DNA of 64,000 nt from Marinilongibacter aquaticus (GCF_020149935.1 NZ_CP083757.1:1550001-1614000), one strand, 5' to 3'; positions 18,003 to 27,310 are shown, numbered from the stretch's first letter. A program made the numbers and translations. Notes: generated from the sequence alone by a model not told the origin.

Positions 18003-19817
18003 ATGTCAACAGAGAAAGGTACGATTTCGATCAATACGGAAAACATCTTCCCGATTATCAAAAAATTCCTTTATTCCGACAACGAGATATTTCTACGTGA
18101 ATTGGTTTCGAATGCAGTAGACGCCACCCAGAAGATCAAAAAGCTTTCGGCAATGGGCAAATACGAAGGTGAATTGGGCGAACTGAAAATAAGGGTGGCT
18201 GTAGACAAGGAAAACAAAACCATCACCATTTCGGACAAGGGTATTGGGATGACCGCCGAGGAAGTCAAAAAATACATCAACCAGATTGCATTTTCTGGAG
18301 CAAAAGATTTTCTGGAAAAATACAAAGACGAAAACGACAGCAACCAAATCATCGGGCAGTTCGGTTTGGGATTCTATTCGGCCTATATGGTGGCGAAAGA
18401 AGTGGAAATCCACACAAAATCTTATCAAGATGCTCCGGCAGTGAAATGGGTGTGCGACGGTACAACCGAATATGAAATTTCGGACATCGAAAAAGCCGAA
18501 CGCGGAACAGACATCATTTTGCACATTGCCGATGACTCTGAAGAGTTTTTGGAAGAATTCAAAATCGAGCAAATACTTGAAAAATATGGAAAATTCTTGC
18601 CCGTAGAAATCGAATTCAAAGACAAGGTGATTAACAACCCGAATCCGATTTGGGTAAAACCACCTTCTGATTTGAAAGACGAAGACTACCTGGCTTTCTA
18701 CAAAGAACTGTATCCCTATTCCGAGGATCCTTTGTTCTGGATTCACCTCAATGTCGATTATCCTTTCAATCTGACGGGCGTGCTTTATTTCCCGAAAATC
18801 AAGCAAGATTTCCAACTCAGTCGCGAGAAGATTCAATTGTACAGCCGCCAAGTATTCATCACCGACGATGTGAAAGATATCGTGCCCGAATTCTTGCAAT
18901 TGCTTCACGGCGTAATCGACTCTCCGGATATTCCGTTGAACGTATCGCGTTCGTATTTGCAGGCCGACGGAAATGTGAAGAAAATCAACAACCACATCAC
19001 CAAAAAAGTGGCCGACAAATTGGCCGAACTCTTCAAAAGCGACCGTAAGGCTTTCGAAGAAAAATGGGAAAGCATTGGCCTGTTCGTGAAATACGGTATC
19101 GTTTCGGATGAGAAATTCTACGACCGTGCCAAAGATTTTGTCTTGTTGAAAAACACCGACGGCGAGTTTAAAACCATCGAAGAGTACAAAACAAAAATCG
19201 AAGCCTTGCAAAAGGACAAAGACGAAAATCTTGTGGTGCTGTACACTTCGGATGTGGAAAAACAAGATAGCTTCATCCAAGGAGCGAAAAAACGCGATTA
19301 CGATATTTTGGTTCTCGACGATGTACTGGATTCGCATTTCATCAACACTTTGGAACAAAAGCTGGAAAAGTTGACTTTCAAACGCGTGGATGCCGACGCC
19401 TTGGACAAACTGATCGACAAAGGCTTGAACAGCGAATCGGTATTGAGCGACAAAGAGAAAGAAAAAGTCACCGAACTTTTCAAAGAATTGGCCGGAGACA
19501 ATGTGGTGCAGATAGAAGCCCTATCGGCCGAAGACGCTCCAGTGAGCATTGTTATGCCCGAATTCATGCGTCGTTATATGGACATGAGCAAGCTGCAAGG
19601 ACAAAACGCCATGTTTGGAGCGATGCCGCAATCTTACAATCTCGTAGTCAACGGAAACAGCCCGGTTGTGGCGAAGATGCTGAGGTTGAAAGGCGACGAC
19701 AGAAGGAAAAGTTACGCCAAACAATTGCACGATCTAGCCCTGCTTTCGCAAGGCATGTTGTCGGGCAGTAAGCTTACCGCCTTTGTAAACCGTACATTCG
19801 AAGAAATGGCGGAGTAA
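18003..19817 (+). CDS. htpG: Chaperone HtpG (bacterial Hsp90)
   Basis: This 604-aa protein has the N-terminal GHKL ATPase domain (RELVSNAVDATQKIK, ITISDKGIGMTAEEV, GQFGLGFYSAYMVA), the middle domain with the catalytic Arg region (LNVSRSYLQ) and a C-terminal dimerisation domain. It is slightly shorter than E. coli HtpG and lacks a charged linker. The usual NASDA motif reads NAVDA and DNGIGM reads DKGIGM, which is tolerated in Bacteroidota homologues. It assists folding of selected client proteins in an ATP-dependent cycle. It is monocistronic, with a strong terminator just downstream. Confidence 0.97.
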   Translation: MSTEKGTISINTENIFPIIKKFLYSDNEIFLRELVSNAVDATQKIKKLSAMGKYEGELGELKIRVAVDKENKTITISDKGIGMTAEEVKKYINQIAFSGAKDFLEKYKDENDSNQIIGQFGLGFYSAYMVAKEVEIHTKSYQDAPAVKWVCDGTTEYEISDIEKAERGTDIILHIADDSEEFLEEFKIEQILEKYGKFLPVEIEFKDKVINNPNPIWVKPPSDLKDEDYLAFYKELYPYSEDPLFWIHLNVDYPFNLTGVLYFPKIKQDFQLSREKIQLYSRQVFITDDVKDIVPEFLQLLHGVIDSPDIPLNVSRSYLQADGNVKKINNHITKKVADKLAELFKSDRKAFEEKWESIGLFVKYGIVSDEKFYDRAKDFVLLKNTDGEFKTIEEYKTKIEALQKDKDENLVVLYTSDVEKQDSFIQGAKKRDYDILVLDDVLDSHFINTLEQKLEKLTFKRVDADALDKLIDKGLNSESVLSDKEKEKVTELFKELAGDNVVQIEALSAEDAPVSIVMPEFMRRYMDMSKLQGQNAMFGAMPQSYNLVVNGNSPVVAKMLRLKGDDRRKSYAKQLHDLALLSQGMLSGSKLTAFVNRTFEEMAE

Positions 19818-19835
19818 AAAGATAAGTCTATGTTT

Positions 19836-19876
19836 AACAGGGTGTTCGCAATATGGTGGACATCCTGTTTTTTTAT
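19836..19876 (+). terminator. Intrinsic terminator of htpG
   Basis: A 10-bp stem with one G-T pair (19836-19845 with 19860-19869) and a 14-nt loop is followed by an uninterrupted T-run. It begins 19 bp after the htpG stop. Confidence 0.88.
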
Positions 19877-19993
19877 GCTTCGAGTAATTCGACAAACCAA
19901 AGCTCTTCAAAGTCTCGAAGCAGCTCTTCAGGCAACACCTGAACTGCAGCAAAGAATTTCCATTTCAACCGGACATTTAGCTTTTTTAAAATC
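19874..19993 (-). pseudogene. Remnant of a second yigZ 3' end
   Basis: The reverse strand encodes about 40 residues ending LPEELLRDFEELWFVELLEA and a stop, closely matching the C-terminus of YigZ encoded at 20641-21240 (LREELLRDFEELWFVEFE). At DNA level 36 of 39 positions are identical between 19892-19930 and 20654-20692. No ATG precedes it; only a GTG at the head of the matching frame remains and a stop lies shortly upstream. It is best read as a decayed partial copy, not a gene. Confidence 0.65.
19892..19930. repeat. 39-bp direct repeat, left copy
   Basis: Matches 20654-20692 at 36 of 39 positions, including 20 identical bases at its left end. It corresponds to the 3' end of yigZ and flanks the orphan gene at 20122-20616 on its left side. 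Confidence 0.85.
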
Positions 19994-20121
19994 ACCGTAA
20001 TCAAAGGGGCAGCCTGATAAATTTACATTTGTATATCAATGCATTTCTCTCTAACTTAGGCTTACCAAACCGAATTCACATACCGTCGGGAAGCGAATTC
20101 AATTAATATTGATTTGGGAAT

Positions 20122-20616
20122 ATGTTTAGAAGTTCGAAAGAATCACTTAAAAATAAATTTCTTGAAGAAACTCATTTAACACTTTCAATGATGTACGACA
20201 AGAAAGTATTGGATTCGGATTTTGAGATCGCGAAAGTCAACATTCGGGTTCTCAATTCTACTTCTTGGAAAGTACACGTTTGCCTTGATGGCACCGAAAT
20301 AACAATTGCACCCAAATCGACAGTCACGGTATCTATTCCCAAGCCAAGAAAAATACGGGCAAAACGTACAGGGGTTTTCGACAAGCTCAGCCTCCCCTCT
20401 AAAGGCAAAAGCGTTGGAGAGCACACAGTATTTTCCGTTCGATATCCCTCCAAATGGCAAAACTTCACGAGTTTCATTGGTTTGGCAGCGATGTTTTATC
20501 TCGTGTTCAATCATTTTACCACGCTCAATCTCATCCTTTTTTTACTCTATTTAGTTTCCATCATTACACATATGGTTTCCGCATTACATATTCAAGCGAT
20601 TTCGGAGCAAGAGTAG
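20122..20616 (+). CDS. Orphan hypothetical membrane protein
   Basis: A 164-aa protein I do not recognise. The first 110 residues are soluble and basic, with a beta-rich stretch (NIRVLNSTSWKVHVCLDGTE, then ITIAPKSTVTVSIPKPRKIR). Two hydrophobic helices follow (about residues 112-132 and 136-157). A TACATTTG resembling a -7 element lies at 20024-20031, but without a good -33. By eye the gene is more AT-rich than its neighbours. It sits between two near-identical copies of the yigZ 3' end, which suggests it arrived by insertion or a local duplication. Coding status is likely but rests only on frame length and protein-like composition. Confidence 0.6.
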   Translation: MFRSSKESLKNKFLEETHLTLSMMYDKKVLDSDFEIAKVNIRVLNSTSWKVHVCLDGTEITIAPKSTVTVSIPKPRKIRAKRTGVFDKLSLPSKGKSVGEHTVFSVRYPSKWQNFTSFIGLAAMFYLVFNHFTTLNLILFLLYLVSIITHMVSALHIQAISEQE

Positions 20617-20640
20617 AACAAAAAATGGCTCAAATAAACA

Positions 20641-21240
20641 CTATTCAAACTCCACAAACCAAAGCTCTTCAAAATCTCTGAGCAGCTCTTCACGCAGGGA
20701 AAGTCGTACTTCAAAAGTCAGAAAATAACGATCGGTATAATCTTGGGACACGATATTGAGTTCGTGCTTTTTCATCAATCGCATCACCTCATTCATATGG
20801 GCCACATCGAAAGCTATCGTCAGGTTTTCGGTAATGATTCTCTCTTCCAGCTTTGTGTGCTCAATGGCCAATTCCGAAGCAGATTTATAGGCATGGATCA
20901 ATCCCGGCACGCCCAAAAGCGTACCGCCAAAATAACGCACCACTACAATACAGATGTTTCGCAAATTGGCCGAATACAGCACATTGAGGATGGGTTTCCC
21001 AGCAGAACCCGACGGTTCTCCATCGTCGAAAGCCCTGAAATTGTTATCATCCAAACCCAAACGATAGGCAAAACAATGGTGACGAGCCTTGGGATGTTCC
21101 GTTTTTACTTGATCCAGAAATATCTTGACCTCCTCTTCCGATTCGACAGGACAGGCAAATCCGAAAAATTTACTGCCCTTATCTTTAAATAAGCTCTCAG
21201 AAATATCAGTTATGGTAAAATACGTATCGGAAATAGACAT
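20641..21240 (-). CDS. yigZ: YigZ/IMPACT family protein
   Basis: This 199-aa protein has the UPF0029 N-terminal domain with its conserved core (HPKARHHCFAYRLG, DDGEPSGSAGKPIL, VVVRYFGGTLLGVPGLIHAY) and a C-terminal DUF1949 ferredoxin-like domain. Family members are related to eukaryotic IMPACT; their exact bacterial function is unsettled. Its 3' end is duplicated as a remnant about 760 bp to the left. It is divergent from glnS, and the glnS -33 element overlaps its start codon. Confidence 0.93.
   Translation of the reverse strand: MSISDTYFTITDISESLFKDKGSKFFGFACPVESEEEVKIFLDQVKTEHPKARHHCFAYRLGLDDNNFRAFDDGEPSGSAGKPILNVLYSANLRNICIVVVRYFGGTLLGVPGLIHAYKSASELAIEHTKLEERIITENLTIAFDVAHMNEVMRLMKKHELNIVSQDYTDRYFLTFEVRLSLREELLRDFEELWFVEFE
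20654..20692. repeat. 39-bp direct repeat, right copy (inside yigZ)
   Basis: The functional copy, covering codons near the YigZ C-terminus. The paired copy is at 19892-19930. The two are in the same orientation, 762 bp apart. Confidence 0.85.
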
Positions 21241-21267
21241 TGTTTAAGGAAATCTTAAGTAATTTTG
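21240..21267 (+). promoter_or_regulatory. Promoter of glnS
   Basis: TTG at 21240-21242, a 17-bp spacer and TAATTTTG at 21260-21267. The start point should fall near 21272, which excludes the in-frame start at 21265 and supports the ATG at 21325. Confidence 0.6.
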
Positions 21268-21324
21268 CTTTATGATTTAGTGAAAAACCATTTTGCTATC
21301 ATCTTCAAAACACAAAAAACCTGT

Positions 21325-22989
21325 ATGTCGGTAAAAGAATCCAAAGAAAAAGAAAAGAGTTTGCATTTTATTGAAGAAATTATCGAGGCCGACTTGGCTT
21401 CGGGAAAACATAAAAGTATTCTAACTCGCTTTCCGCCCGAGCCGAATGGCTATTTGCATATAGGCCACGCCAAAAGCATCTGCCTGAATTTCGGTATGGC
21501 CGAAAAGTACGGCGGAGAGACCAATCTGCGTTTTGATGACACCAACCCGGTGAACGAGGATACCGAATACGTAGATTCGATAAAGGCCGATGTACACTGG
21601 CTGGGCTACAATTGGAAGGAAGAGCTTTATGCTTCCGACTATTTCGAAACGCTGTACGACTATGCCGAAAAGTTGATCCAAAAAGGCTTGGCCTATGTCG
21701 ATGACAGCAAATCGGAAGAAATAGCCGAACTGAAAGGCACGCCCACCGAACCCGGCAAAAACAGTCCGTATCGCGACAGAACGCCCGAAGAAAACTTGCA
21801 GCTTTTCCGCGAAATGCGAGCAGGGCAACACCCTGAAGGTTCGAAGGTTTTGCGTGCAAAAATCGACATGAGTTCGCCGAATATGCTCATGCGTGACCCC
21901 GTGATTTATCGCATCAAATTTGCTCATCATCACCGTACCGGCGATAAATGGTGCATTTATCCGCTTTATGATTTCGCCCACGGACAATCCGACTCCATCG
22001 AGCACATTACGCATTCGGTGTGTACTTTGGAATTTGTACCGCACCGCGAAGTCTACGATTGGCTAATTGACAAATTGGAGATTTTCCCCTCGAAACAATA
22101 CGAATTTGCCCGCCTCAATCTTACCTATACGGTGATGAGTAAACGCAAACTCAAACTTTTGGTCGAAAAGGGCTTTGTAAATGGTTGGGATGACCCGCGA
22201 ATGCCCACGATTTCAGGCCTGCGGAGACGCGGCTACACCCCGAAATCCATCCGCGATTTCTGTGACAGAATCGGTGTAGCCAAACGCGACAACCTTATTG
22301 ATGTGAGCTTGCTCGAGTTTTTCATCCGCGACCATTTGAACAAAATAGCCAACCGCGTGATGGTAGTGAACGATCCACTGAAAGTGACGATCACGAATAT
22401 CCCTGAAGGCGAAGTGGAAGACTGTATCGTGGAAAATAATCCCGAAGATCCAGAAAGCGGATCACGTATCGTGCCGTTTTCGCGTGAGATTTTCATCGAA
22501 AAAGATGATTTCTTGGAAGACGCCCCGAAAAAATACTTCCGCCTAAAACCGGGTGGAGTTGTGCGTTTGAAAGGAGCCTACATTATCGAATGCGACGAAG
22601 TAGTAAAAGACGAGCAGGGAGAAATAATCGAGTTGAAATGCCACTTTATCGAAAACAGCAAAAGTGGGCAAGATACATCTGGTGTTAGAACCAAAGGCGT
22701 GATTCATTGGGTGAGCCAACAACATTATGTGCCCGTTGAACTGCGAGTATACGATCGCCTTTTCAGAGAGCCGGATGTCAATGCCTACGAAGGCGATTTC
22801 TTGGATCTATTGAATGACGATTCTTTGCAAATTATCAATGCATATGCCGAGCCAAGCCTTCGTGAAGCTACATTGGACGACAAATTCCAATTTATGCGTC
22901 AGGGCTATTATGTACTCGACAAAGAAAGCCAGCCCGAAAAGTTGATTTTTAACAAAACAGTAGGCCTTCGCGACAGCTGGAAGAAATAA
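21325..22989 (+). CDS. glnS: Glutaminyl-tRNA synthetase
   Basis: A 554-aa class I synthetase, the same length as E. coli GlnRS. The HIGH motif is in PPEPNGYLHIGHAKS (residues 45-48) and the KMSKS equivalent is VMSKRKL (270-273). The anticodon-binding beta barrels fill the C-terminal 200 residues. The start at 21325 was chosen because the upstream frame begins inside the promoter and adds an unconserved leader. It charges tRNA-Gln directly, so this organism does not rely only on the transamidation route. A small membrane-protein gene follows after 61 bp. Confidence 0.96.
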   Translation: MSVKESKEKEKSLHFIEEIIEADLASGKHKSILTRFPPEPNGYLHIGHAKSICLNFGMAEKYGGETNLRFDDTNPVNEDTEYVDSIKADVHWLGYNWKEELYASDYFETLYDYAEKLIQKGLAYVDDSKSEEIAELKGTPTEPGKNSPYRDRTPEENLQLFREMRAGQHPEGSKVLRAKIDMSSPNMLMRDPVIYRIKFAHHHRTGDKWCIYPLYDFAHGQSDSIEHITHSVCTLEFVPHREVYDWLIDKLEIFPSKQYEFARLNLTYTVMSKRKLKLLVEKGFVNGWDDPRMPTISGLRRRGYTPKSIRDFCDRIGVAKRDNLIDVSLLEFFIRDHLNKIANRVMVVNDPLKVTITNIPEGEVEDCIVENNPEDPESGSRIVPFSREIFIEKDDFLEDAPKKYFRLKPGGVVRLKGAYIIECDEVVKDEQGEIIELKCHFIENSKSGQDTSGVRTKGVIHWVSQQHYVPVELRVYDRLFREPDVNAYEGDFLDLLNDDSLQIINAYAEPSLREATLDDKFQFMRQGYYVLDKESQPEKLIFNKTVGLRDSWKK

Positions 22990-23050
22990 AATTTTTCATG
23001 TAAAAGTGATTCTAAATTCTTTGATTAACTTTCCCAAAAATCAACCTTAC

Positions 23051-23455
23051 ATGAAAAAATTAATCTTGCTTTTCGCCCTGTGTTTACCTTTTTGCTCTTT
23101 CGCTTTCGACGATTGGCAAGAAGAAAATCTGGCCCAAGAATTTGCTGCCTTAAGCCCACTTGAAAACCAAGTGATCGAAAGCGGCGAGGACTTTGAAACT
23201 TTGGCCAAACTTCAGCCGACACTCTTTGAAAACATTGCACTCGACCTGAGTACAAATATTGCTCTAACCGAAGCCGATATGCCTATTGTTCCTCCGTTTT
23301 GGTGGGGTTGCGTATTGGGCATTGTGGGTTTCTTGGTCGTTTATTTAGTGACCGACAACGACAAAGAGGCTGTCAAAAGTGCTTTGATCGGTTGCGTAAT
23401 CAGTACTTTGGTCTTCGGAAGCGTTTTTGCTCTGACGGGCCTCTTCACTTGGTAA
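23051..23455 (+). CDS. Small exported or membrane hypothetical protein
   Basis: 134 aa from the ATG at 23051, which opens a good signal peptide (MKKLILLFALCLPFCSFAF). A mature acidic segment of about 60 residues is followed by two membrane helices near the C-terminus (PFWWGCVLGIVGFLVVYLV and ALIGCVISTLVFGSVFALTG). The layout resembles small Bacteroidota membrane proteins of unknown function; I do not recognise the family. The longer frame from 23006 lacks a signal peptide at its start and is less likely. A terminator-like hairpin lies 22 bp past its stop. Confidence 0.65.
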   Translation: MKKLILLFALCLPFCSFAFDDWQEENLAQEFAALSPLENQVIESGEDFETLAKLQPTLFENIALDLSTNIALTEADMPIVPPFWWGCVLGIVGFLVVYLVTDNDKEAVKSALIGCVISTLVFGSVFALTGLFTW

Positions 23456-23477
23456 GATTTCATAAAAAATAATACTT

Positions 23478-23523
23478 AGCTTTGTCATGAGACGATTCAA
23501 CCCCCATGACAAAGCTTTTTTTT
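23478..23523 (+). terminator. Terminator-like hairpin overlapping the TonB receptor start codon
   Basis: A 12-bp perfect inverted repeat (AGCTTTGTCATG at 23478-23489, CATGACAAAGCT at 23505-23516) with a 15-nt loop is followed by eight T. The right arm contains the ATG (23506-23508) and first codons of the downstream receptor. A TAGCTTTG -7-like element (23477-23484) overlaps the left arm. It would stop readthrough from glnS and the small gene. Confidence 0.75.
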
Positions 23524-25542
23524 GTATCTATTCTTTGCCTAAGTCTAACCGCTTTCGGGCAGAAAGACAGTACTCAGCACCTGCAAGAGGTAAGCGTGAA
23601 AGCCTATTCGAGTCAGAAAACATTGACGCGATTGGCTGCTCCCGTCATTCAGCTCAAACCGAAAGAACTGAACCGTTTCGAAAATGGCGGTTTTCTGCGG
23701 GTCTTCAACCAGTACCCCGGTATACGTATGGAGCAGCGGTCGCCGGGATCTTACCGGATATCCATTCGTGGAAGCTCTGTGCGTTCGCCCTTTGGCGTAC
23801 GCAATGTCAAAGTGTATTGGAACGACATTCCATTGACAGACGCCAACAACGAGACCTATTTCAACCAGCTCGACCTGAACGGCTTTCAAGGTATTGAAGT
23901 AATAAAAGGCCCAGCAGGCAGCATTTACGGTGCCGGCGTGGGCGGTGTCATTCTTTTGGATTCGAAAGCAGGACAAGCACAGGAACGCAAAAGTCAAAAT
24001 TTAAAGTTGAACGGCATTGTAGGCTCATATGGACTGGCCAACACCTCTTTGTCGTACACGCAAGCCAGCAAAGTCAACAATACTTTCCTCAATTATTCAC
24101 ACATAGGCTCAAACGGTTATCGCGAGCATTCGGCACTGAACCGAAACGTATTCAATTGGCGGAACAGCATTTTTGTGAATGACAAATACGCCATTCACAT
24201 TTTCAATTTCTTTGGCGACATTCATTACCAAACACCCGGAGGATTGACTGCCGCTCAAAAAGACGAAAACCCAAGAAGTGCCCGACTGGCCACGGCCTTT
24301 ACTCCAAGTGCAATTGAACAAAAAGCCGCCATCGACCAAAAGCTTTACAGTTTCGGGATAAGCCAAGAGTACAAGGCGACAAGCACTTTGAATTTCAGCC
24401 TATCGCTCTTTGGTACACTTTCGAATTTGGAGAATCCCTTTATCACCAATTTTGAAAAAAGAAAACAAAAGGCGATCGGTAGCCGAGGCAAAGCCCAATG
24501 GCTCTTGAATGAATACATTAATTTAGTGGGTGGATTCGAAATTTTAGCCAGCAGGTCGAATTTCGATGTGTTCGACAATGAACAAGGCACCGCCACAAAC
24601 CTACAATACAGCGAAGAAGTAAAGGCCAAGCAATCCACCATTTTTGCACAAATGGAAAGCGAACTTCCGCTTGGTTTTATACTCACCACGGGCATCAGTC
24701 TCAATTCGCAAGGATACGATTACGCACGTGAAGGTGGTTTGTCTTTGGATAAAAAATCAAGCATCCCTGTACGTCCGAGATTGGCTCTCTTGAAAAAAAT
24801 TGGCCCAGATTTCTCTTTTTACGGCAGCTATTCTACCGGCTATTCAGCCCCAACGGTACAGGAATTCGTGACCGTTTTCCAAAGTGGGCAAAACAATACG
24901 CCAATTTTACAAGCCGAACGTGGCGAAAATCTCGAGTTTGGCATCAAAGGGCAAAAACAAAAGGTGTATTACGAAGTCAGTGCTTATGAATTGAAACTGA
25001 AAGACGCCATTGTACGCACCGTGACGGAAAGTGGACTCGACTTGTTCAAAAACAGCGGGCTAACTTCACAAAAAGGCTTGGAAATGCTTTTTAAATTTCA
25101 GGAAAAAATTGCTCCTAAATTGGCTTTCGAGGGCCTGTTTTCTGGTGATTTCAAAAACTACAAATACGTCAAATATCAAGATGGCGACCAAACCTACGAC
25201 GGCAACAGAATCCCATCTGTACCCAATAAAACCATTACGGCTTCTCTTGATTTCATCCACGCCAGTGGCTTGTTCCTACGCAACAACCTCAACTATGTGG
25301 ACAGAATTCAATTGAATGACGCCAACTCGGTGGCGGCCAATGCTTATACGCTCTTAAATTCGAGATTGGGTTGGGAGAAAAAAGTGAAAGCTTTGGCATA
25401 CAATCTGTATTTTGGAGCCGACAACCTGTTAAATTGTAGCTACAGCTTGGGCAATGACATCAATGCCTTTGGCAACCGTTACTTCAATCCTGCGGCACCA
25501 CGCACTTGGAATGCCGGATTGAGTGTAAATTATGCTTTCTAA
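23506..25542 (+). CDS. TonB-dependent outer-membrane receptor
   Basis: A 678-aa protein with a signal peptide (MTKLFFVSILCLSLTAFGQ). The plug domain follows (residues about 45-160, with FNQYPGIRMEQRSPGSYRI, IEVIKGPAGSIYGAGVGGV), then a 22-strand beta barrel (FGADNLLNCSYSLG near the C-terminus) ending in VNYAF, a typical terminal aromatic. There is no N-terminal CarboxypepD-like domain. The plug RxSPG..I.IRGS pattern is that of iron-complex receptors, but no Fur-like element is seen upstream, so the substrate is open. Its start codon lies in the descending arm of a terminator hairpin. Confidence 0.93.
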   Translation: MTKLFFVSILCLSLTAFGQKDSTQHLQEVSVKAYSSQKTLTRLAAPVIQLKPKELNRFENGGFLRVFNQYPGIRMEQRSPGSYRISIRGSSVRSPFGVRNVKVYWNDIPLTDANNETYFNQLDLNGFQGIEVIKGPAGSIYGAGVGGVILLDSKAGQAQERKSQNLKLNGIVGSYGLANTSLSYTQASKVNNTFLNYSHIGSNGYREHSALNRNVFNWRNSIFVNDKYAIHIFNFFGDIHYQTPGGLTAAQKDENPRSARLATAFTPSAIEQKAAIDQKLYSFGISQEYKATSTLNFSLSLFGTLSNLENPFITNFEKRKQKAIGSRGKAQWLLNEYINLVGGFEILASRSNFDVFDNEQGTATNLQYSEEVKAKQSTIFAQMESELPLGFILTTGISLNSQGYDYAREGGLSLDKKSSIPVRPRLALLKKIGPDFSFYGSYSTGYSAPTVQEFVTVFQSGQNNTPILQAERGENLEFGIKGQKQKVYYEVSAYELKLKDAIVRTVTESGLDLFKNSGLTSQKGLEMLFKFQEKIAPKLAFEGLFSGDFKNYKYVKYQDGDQTYDGNRIPSVPNKTITASLDFIHASGLFLRNNLNYVDRIQLNDANSVAANAYTLLNSRLGWEKKVKALAYNLYFGADNLLNCSYSLGNDINAFGNRYFNPAAPRTWNAGLSVNYAF

Positions 25543-25645
25543 AAGCCAACCTCGCAAAAAAGACTAGGACTGGAACTAAAGCCAAAGAGTTTGGTGTTAA
25601 GATATTGTATTTTAAATGTTATTACATTAATTACTTTAGTATATC

Positions 25646-26359
25646 ATGAAAGCAACATATCACCAAGCCGACAGCAGAGGTTTTGCCAATCACGGTTGGT
25701 TGAAATCAAATCATACATTCAGTTTTGCCAATTACTACGATCCCAAGCGTACGCAATTCGGAGCTTTACGCGTGCTCAACGACGACCATGTTGACGCCGG
25801 AATGGGTTTTGGCCGCCATCCGCACCGCGACATGGAAATCGTTTCCATACCGCTTTCGGGTGAACTGGCTCATGCCGACAGCATGGGCAACAAAACAGTG
25901 ATACGTGAAGGCGAAGTGCAAATCATGTCGGCAGGAACCGGTATACAACACTCTGAAATGAACAATTCGAGCAGCGACGCCGTTAAGTTTTTACAAATCT
26001 GGGTTTTCCCCGAAAAACAGAATTTAACGCCTCGTTACGATCAGCAGAAATTCGACAAAGCCCAAAGGTTGAATCAGTTCCAAACTGTGGTTTCACCAGT
26101 GAGCAGTTCGGACGAAGGGGTGAAAATTCACCAAAACGCTTGGTTCAGTTTAGTCGACCTTGAAGAAGCCAAAAAACTGACATACACACTTCACGACCCC
26201 ACAAACGGCGTGTACCTGTTTGTATTGAAAGGTGAGCTTAAAGCAGCCGGAAACGACTTGAAAACAAGAGACGGATTAGGCCTTACCGAAACCTCGGAGG
26301 TCGAGCTCGAAGCACAAACCGCGGTAGAATTATTATTAATGGAAGTTCCAATGCACTAA
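25646..26359 (+). CDS. Pirin family bicupin (YhaK-like)
   Basis: A 237-aa two-cupin protein. The N-terminal cupin has the pirin metal signature GMGFGRHPHRDMEIVS, with histidines for one metal ion, and SAGTGIQHSEMN later in the barrel. The C-terminal cupin is degenerate. Pirins of this type include quercetin 2,3-dioxygenase-like enzymes and redox-responsive proteins; the substrate is not predictable. It is followed after 4 bp by a second pirin gene, so the two form an operon. Confidence 0.9.
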   Translation: MKATYHQADSRGFANHGWLKSNHTFSFANYYDPKRTQFGALRVLNDDHVDAGMGFGRHPHRDMEIVSIPLSGELAHADSMGNKTVIREGEVQIMSAGTGIQHSEMNNSSSDAVKFLQIWVFPEKQNLTPRYDQQKFDKAQRLNQFQTVVSPVSSSDEGVKIHQNAWFSLVDLEEAKKLTYTLHDPTNGVYLFVLKGELKAAGNDLKTRDGLGLTETSEVELEAQTAVELLLMEVPMH

Positions 26360-26363
26360 GAAA

Positions 26364-27212
26364 ATGAGACAGATCAAACAAATTATAAAAAGCAATCCGC
26401 AACCTATAGGCGAGCATTACATGGTGCAACCTTTGCCCAACAGGTATTTCGAAAACTTGGATCCTTTCTTGCTTTTGCATCATCATGGGCCGCATACCTT
26501 TCAGGCCCACAACCAAGGTTTACCTTTCGGCCCGCACCCGCATCGCGGATTTGAAACGCTGACATTGATTTATTCGGGCGAAGTGGAACATGCCGACAGC
26601 CAAGGTTTCCGCTCGGTGATCAAAGAAGGTGGTATCCAGTGGATGACCGCCGGACGTGGCATCGTGCACAGTGAAAACATTCCAGAGCATATGCGAGAAG
26701 AGGGTGGAAAACTGGAAATCATTCAGCTTTGGATGAACTTGCCCAAAAGCATGAAAATGGTTTCGCCGACTTATCAGGGTCTTCAAAAGGATGAAATCCC
26801 TGTGTTTAAATCGGAAGATGGCTTGGTGCATACTCAAGTGATTTCGGGTGAACTAAACGGTGTAAATGGGACTGCCAAATCGATCACCTCGCTCACTGTG
26901 TTGAATATCGACGCCAAAGCAGGCGGGCAACTCAGCTTGGGAATTCCAGAAGAAGAAGAGGTTTTATGCTATGTATTGCAAGGCAAAGGAAACGTGAACG
27001 GCAAAACGTTCCATGCGAATGAGCTTGTCCAATTCGAAAACACAGGCACGGATGTAGCCTTTTCTTTCGATCAAAACACAAGAGTGCTGTTGGCTTACGG
27101 CAAACCTTTCGACGAGCCCATAGTGGCCCAAGGCCCTTTCGTGATGAACAGCACCACCGAAATCCTGCAAGCCATGCGAGATTATCAGTTGGGCAAAATG
27201 GGTGTGATGTAA
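26364..27212 (+). CDS. Pirin family protein
   Basis: A 282-aa bicupin. The N-terminal cupin has FGPHPHRGFETLTLI and WMTAGRGIVHSE, the standard pirin metal-binding residues; a C-terminal pirin domain follows (GKGNVNGKTFHANELVQFEN). It belongs to the longer pirin subfamily, distinct from the YhaK-like protein encoded immediately upstream, so the pair is not a simple recent duplication. Role unknown beyond the family. Confidence 0.9.
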   Translation: MRQIKQIIKSNPQPIGEHYMVQPLPNRYFENLDPFLLLHHHGPHTFQAHNQGLPFGPHPHRGFETLTLIYSGEVEHADSQGFRSVIKEGGIQWMTAGRGIVHSENIPEHMREEGGKLEIIQLWMNLPKSMKMVSPTYQGLQKDEIPVFKSEDGLVHTQVISGELNGVNGTAKSITSLTVLNIDAKAGGQLSLGIPEEEEVLCYVLQGKGNVNGKTFHANELVQFENTGTDVAFSFDQNTRVLLAYGKPFDEPIVAQGPFVMNSTTEILQAMRDYQLGKMGVM

Positions 27213-27310
27213 AGAAAACCGTCCAACAAACAGGTAGAGATTCCTTGGCCTAAAATAATGTGCCCAAATATTTAGTTGTAACTTTGACACAAAGTATTTT
27301 GGTAGAGTAA

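Noticed and set aside
18093-19358. A 421-aa open frame antisense to htpG
   Set aside because: It is the mirror of the strongly conserved htpG frame, has no domain pattern, and its length results from codon bias of the sense strand.
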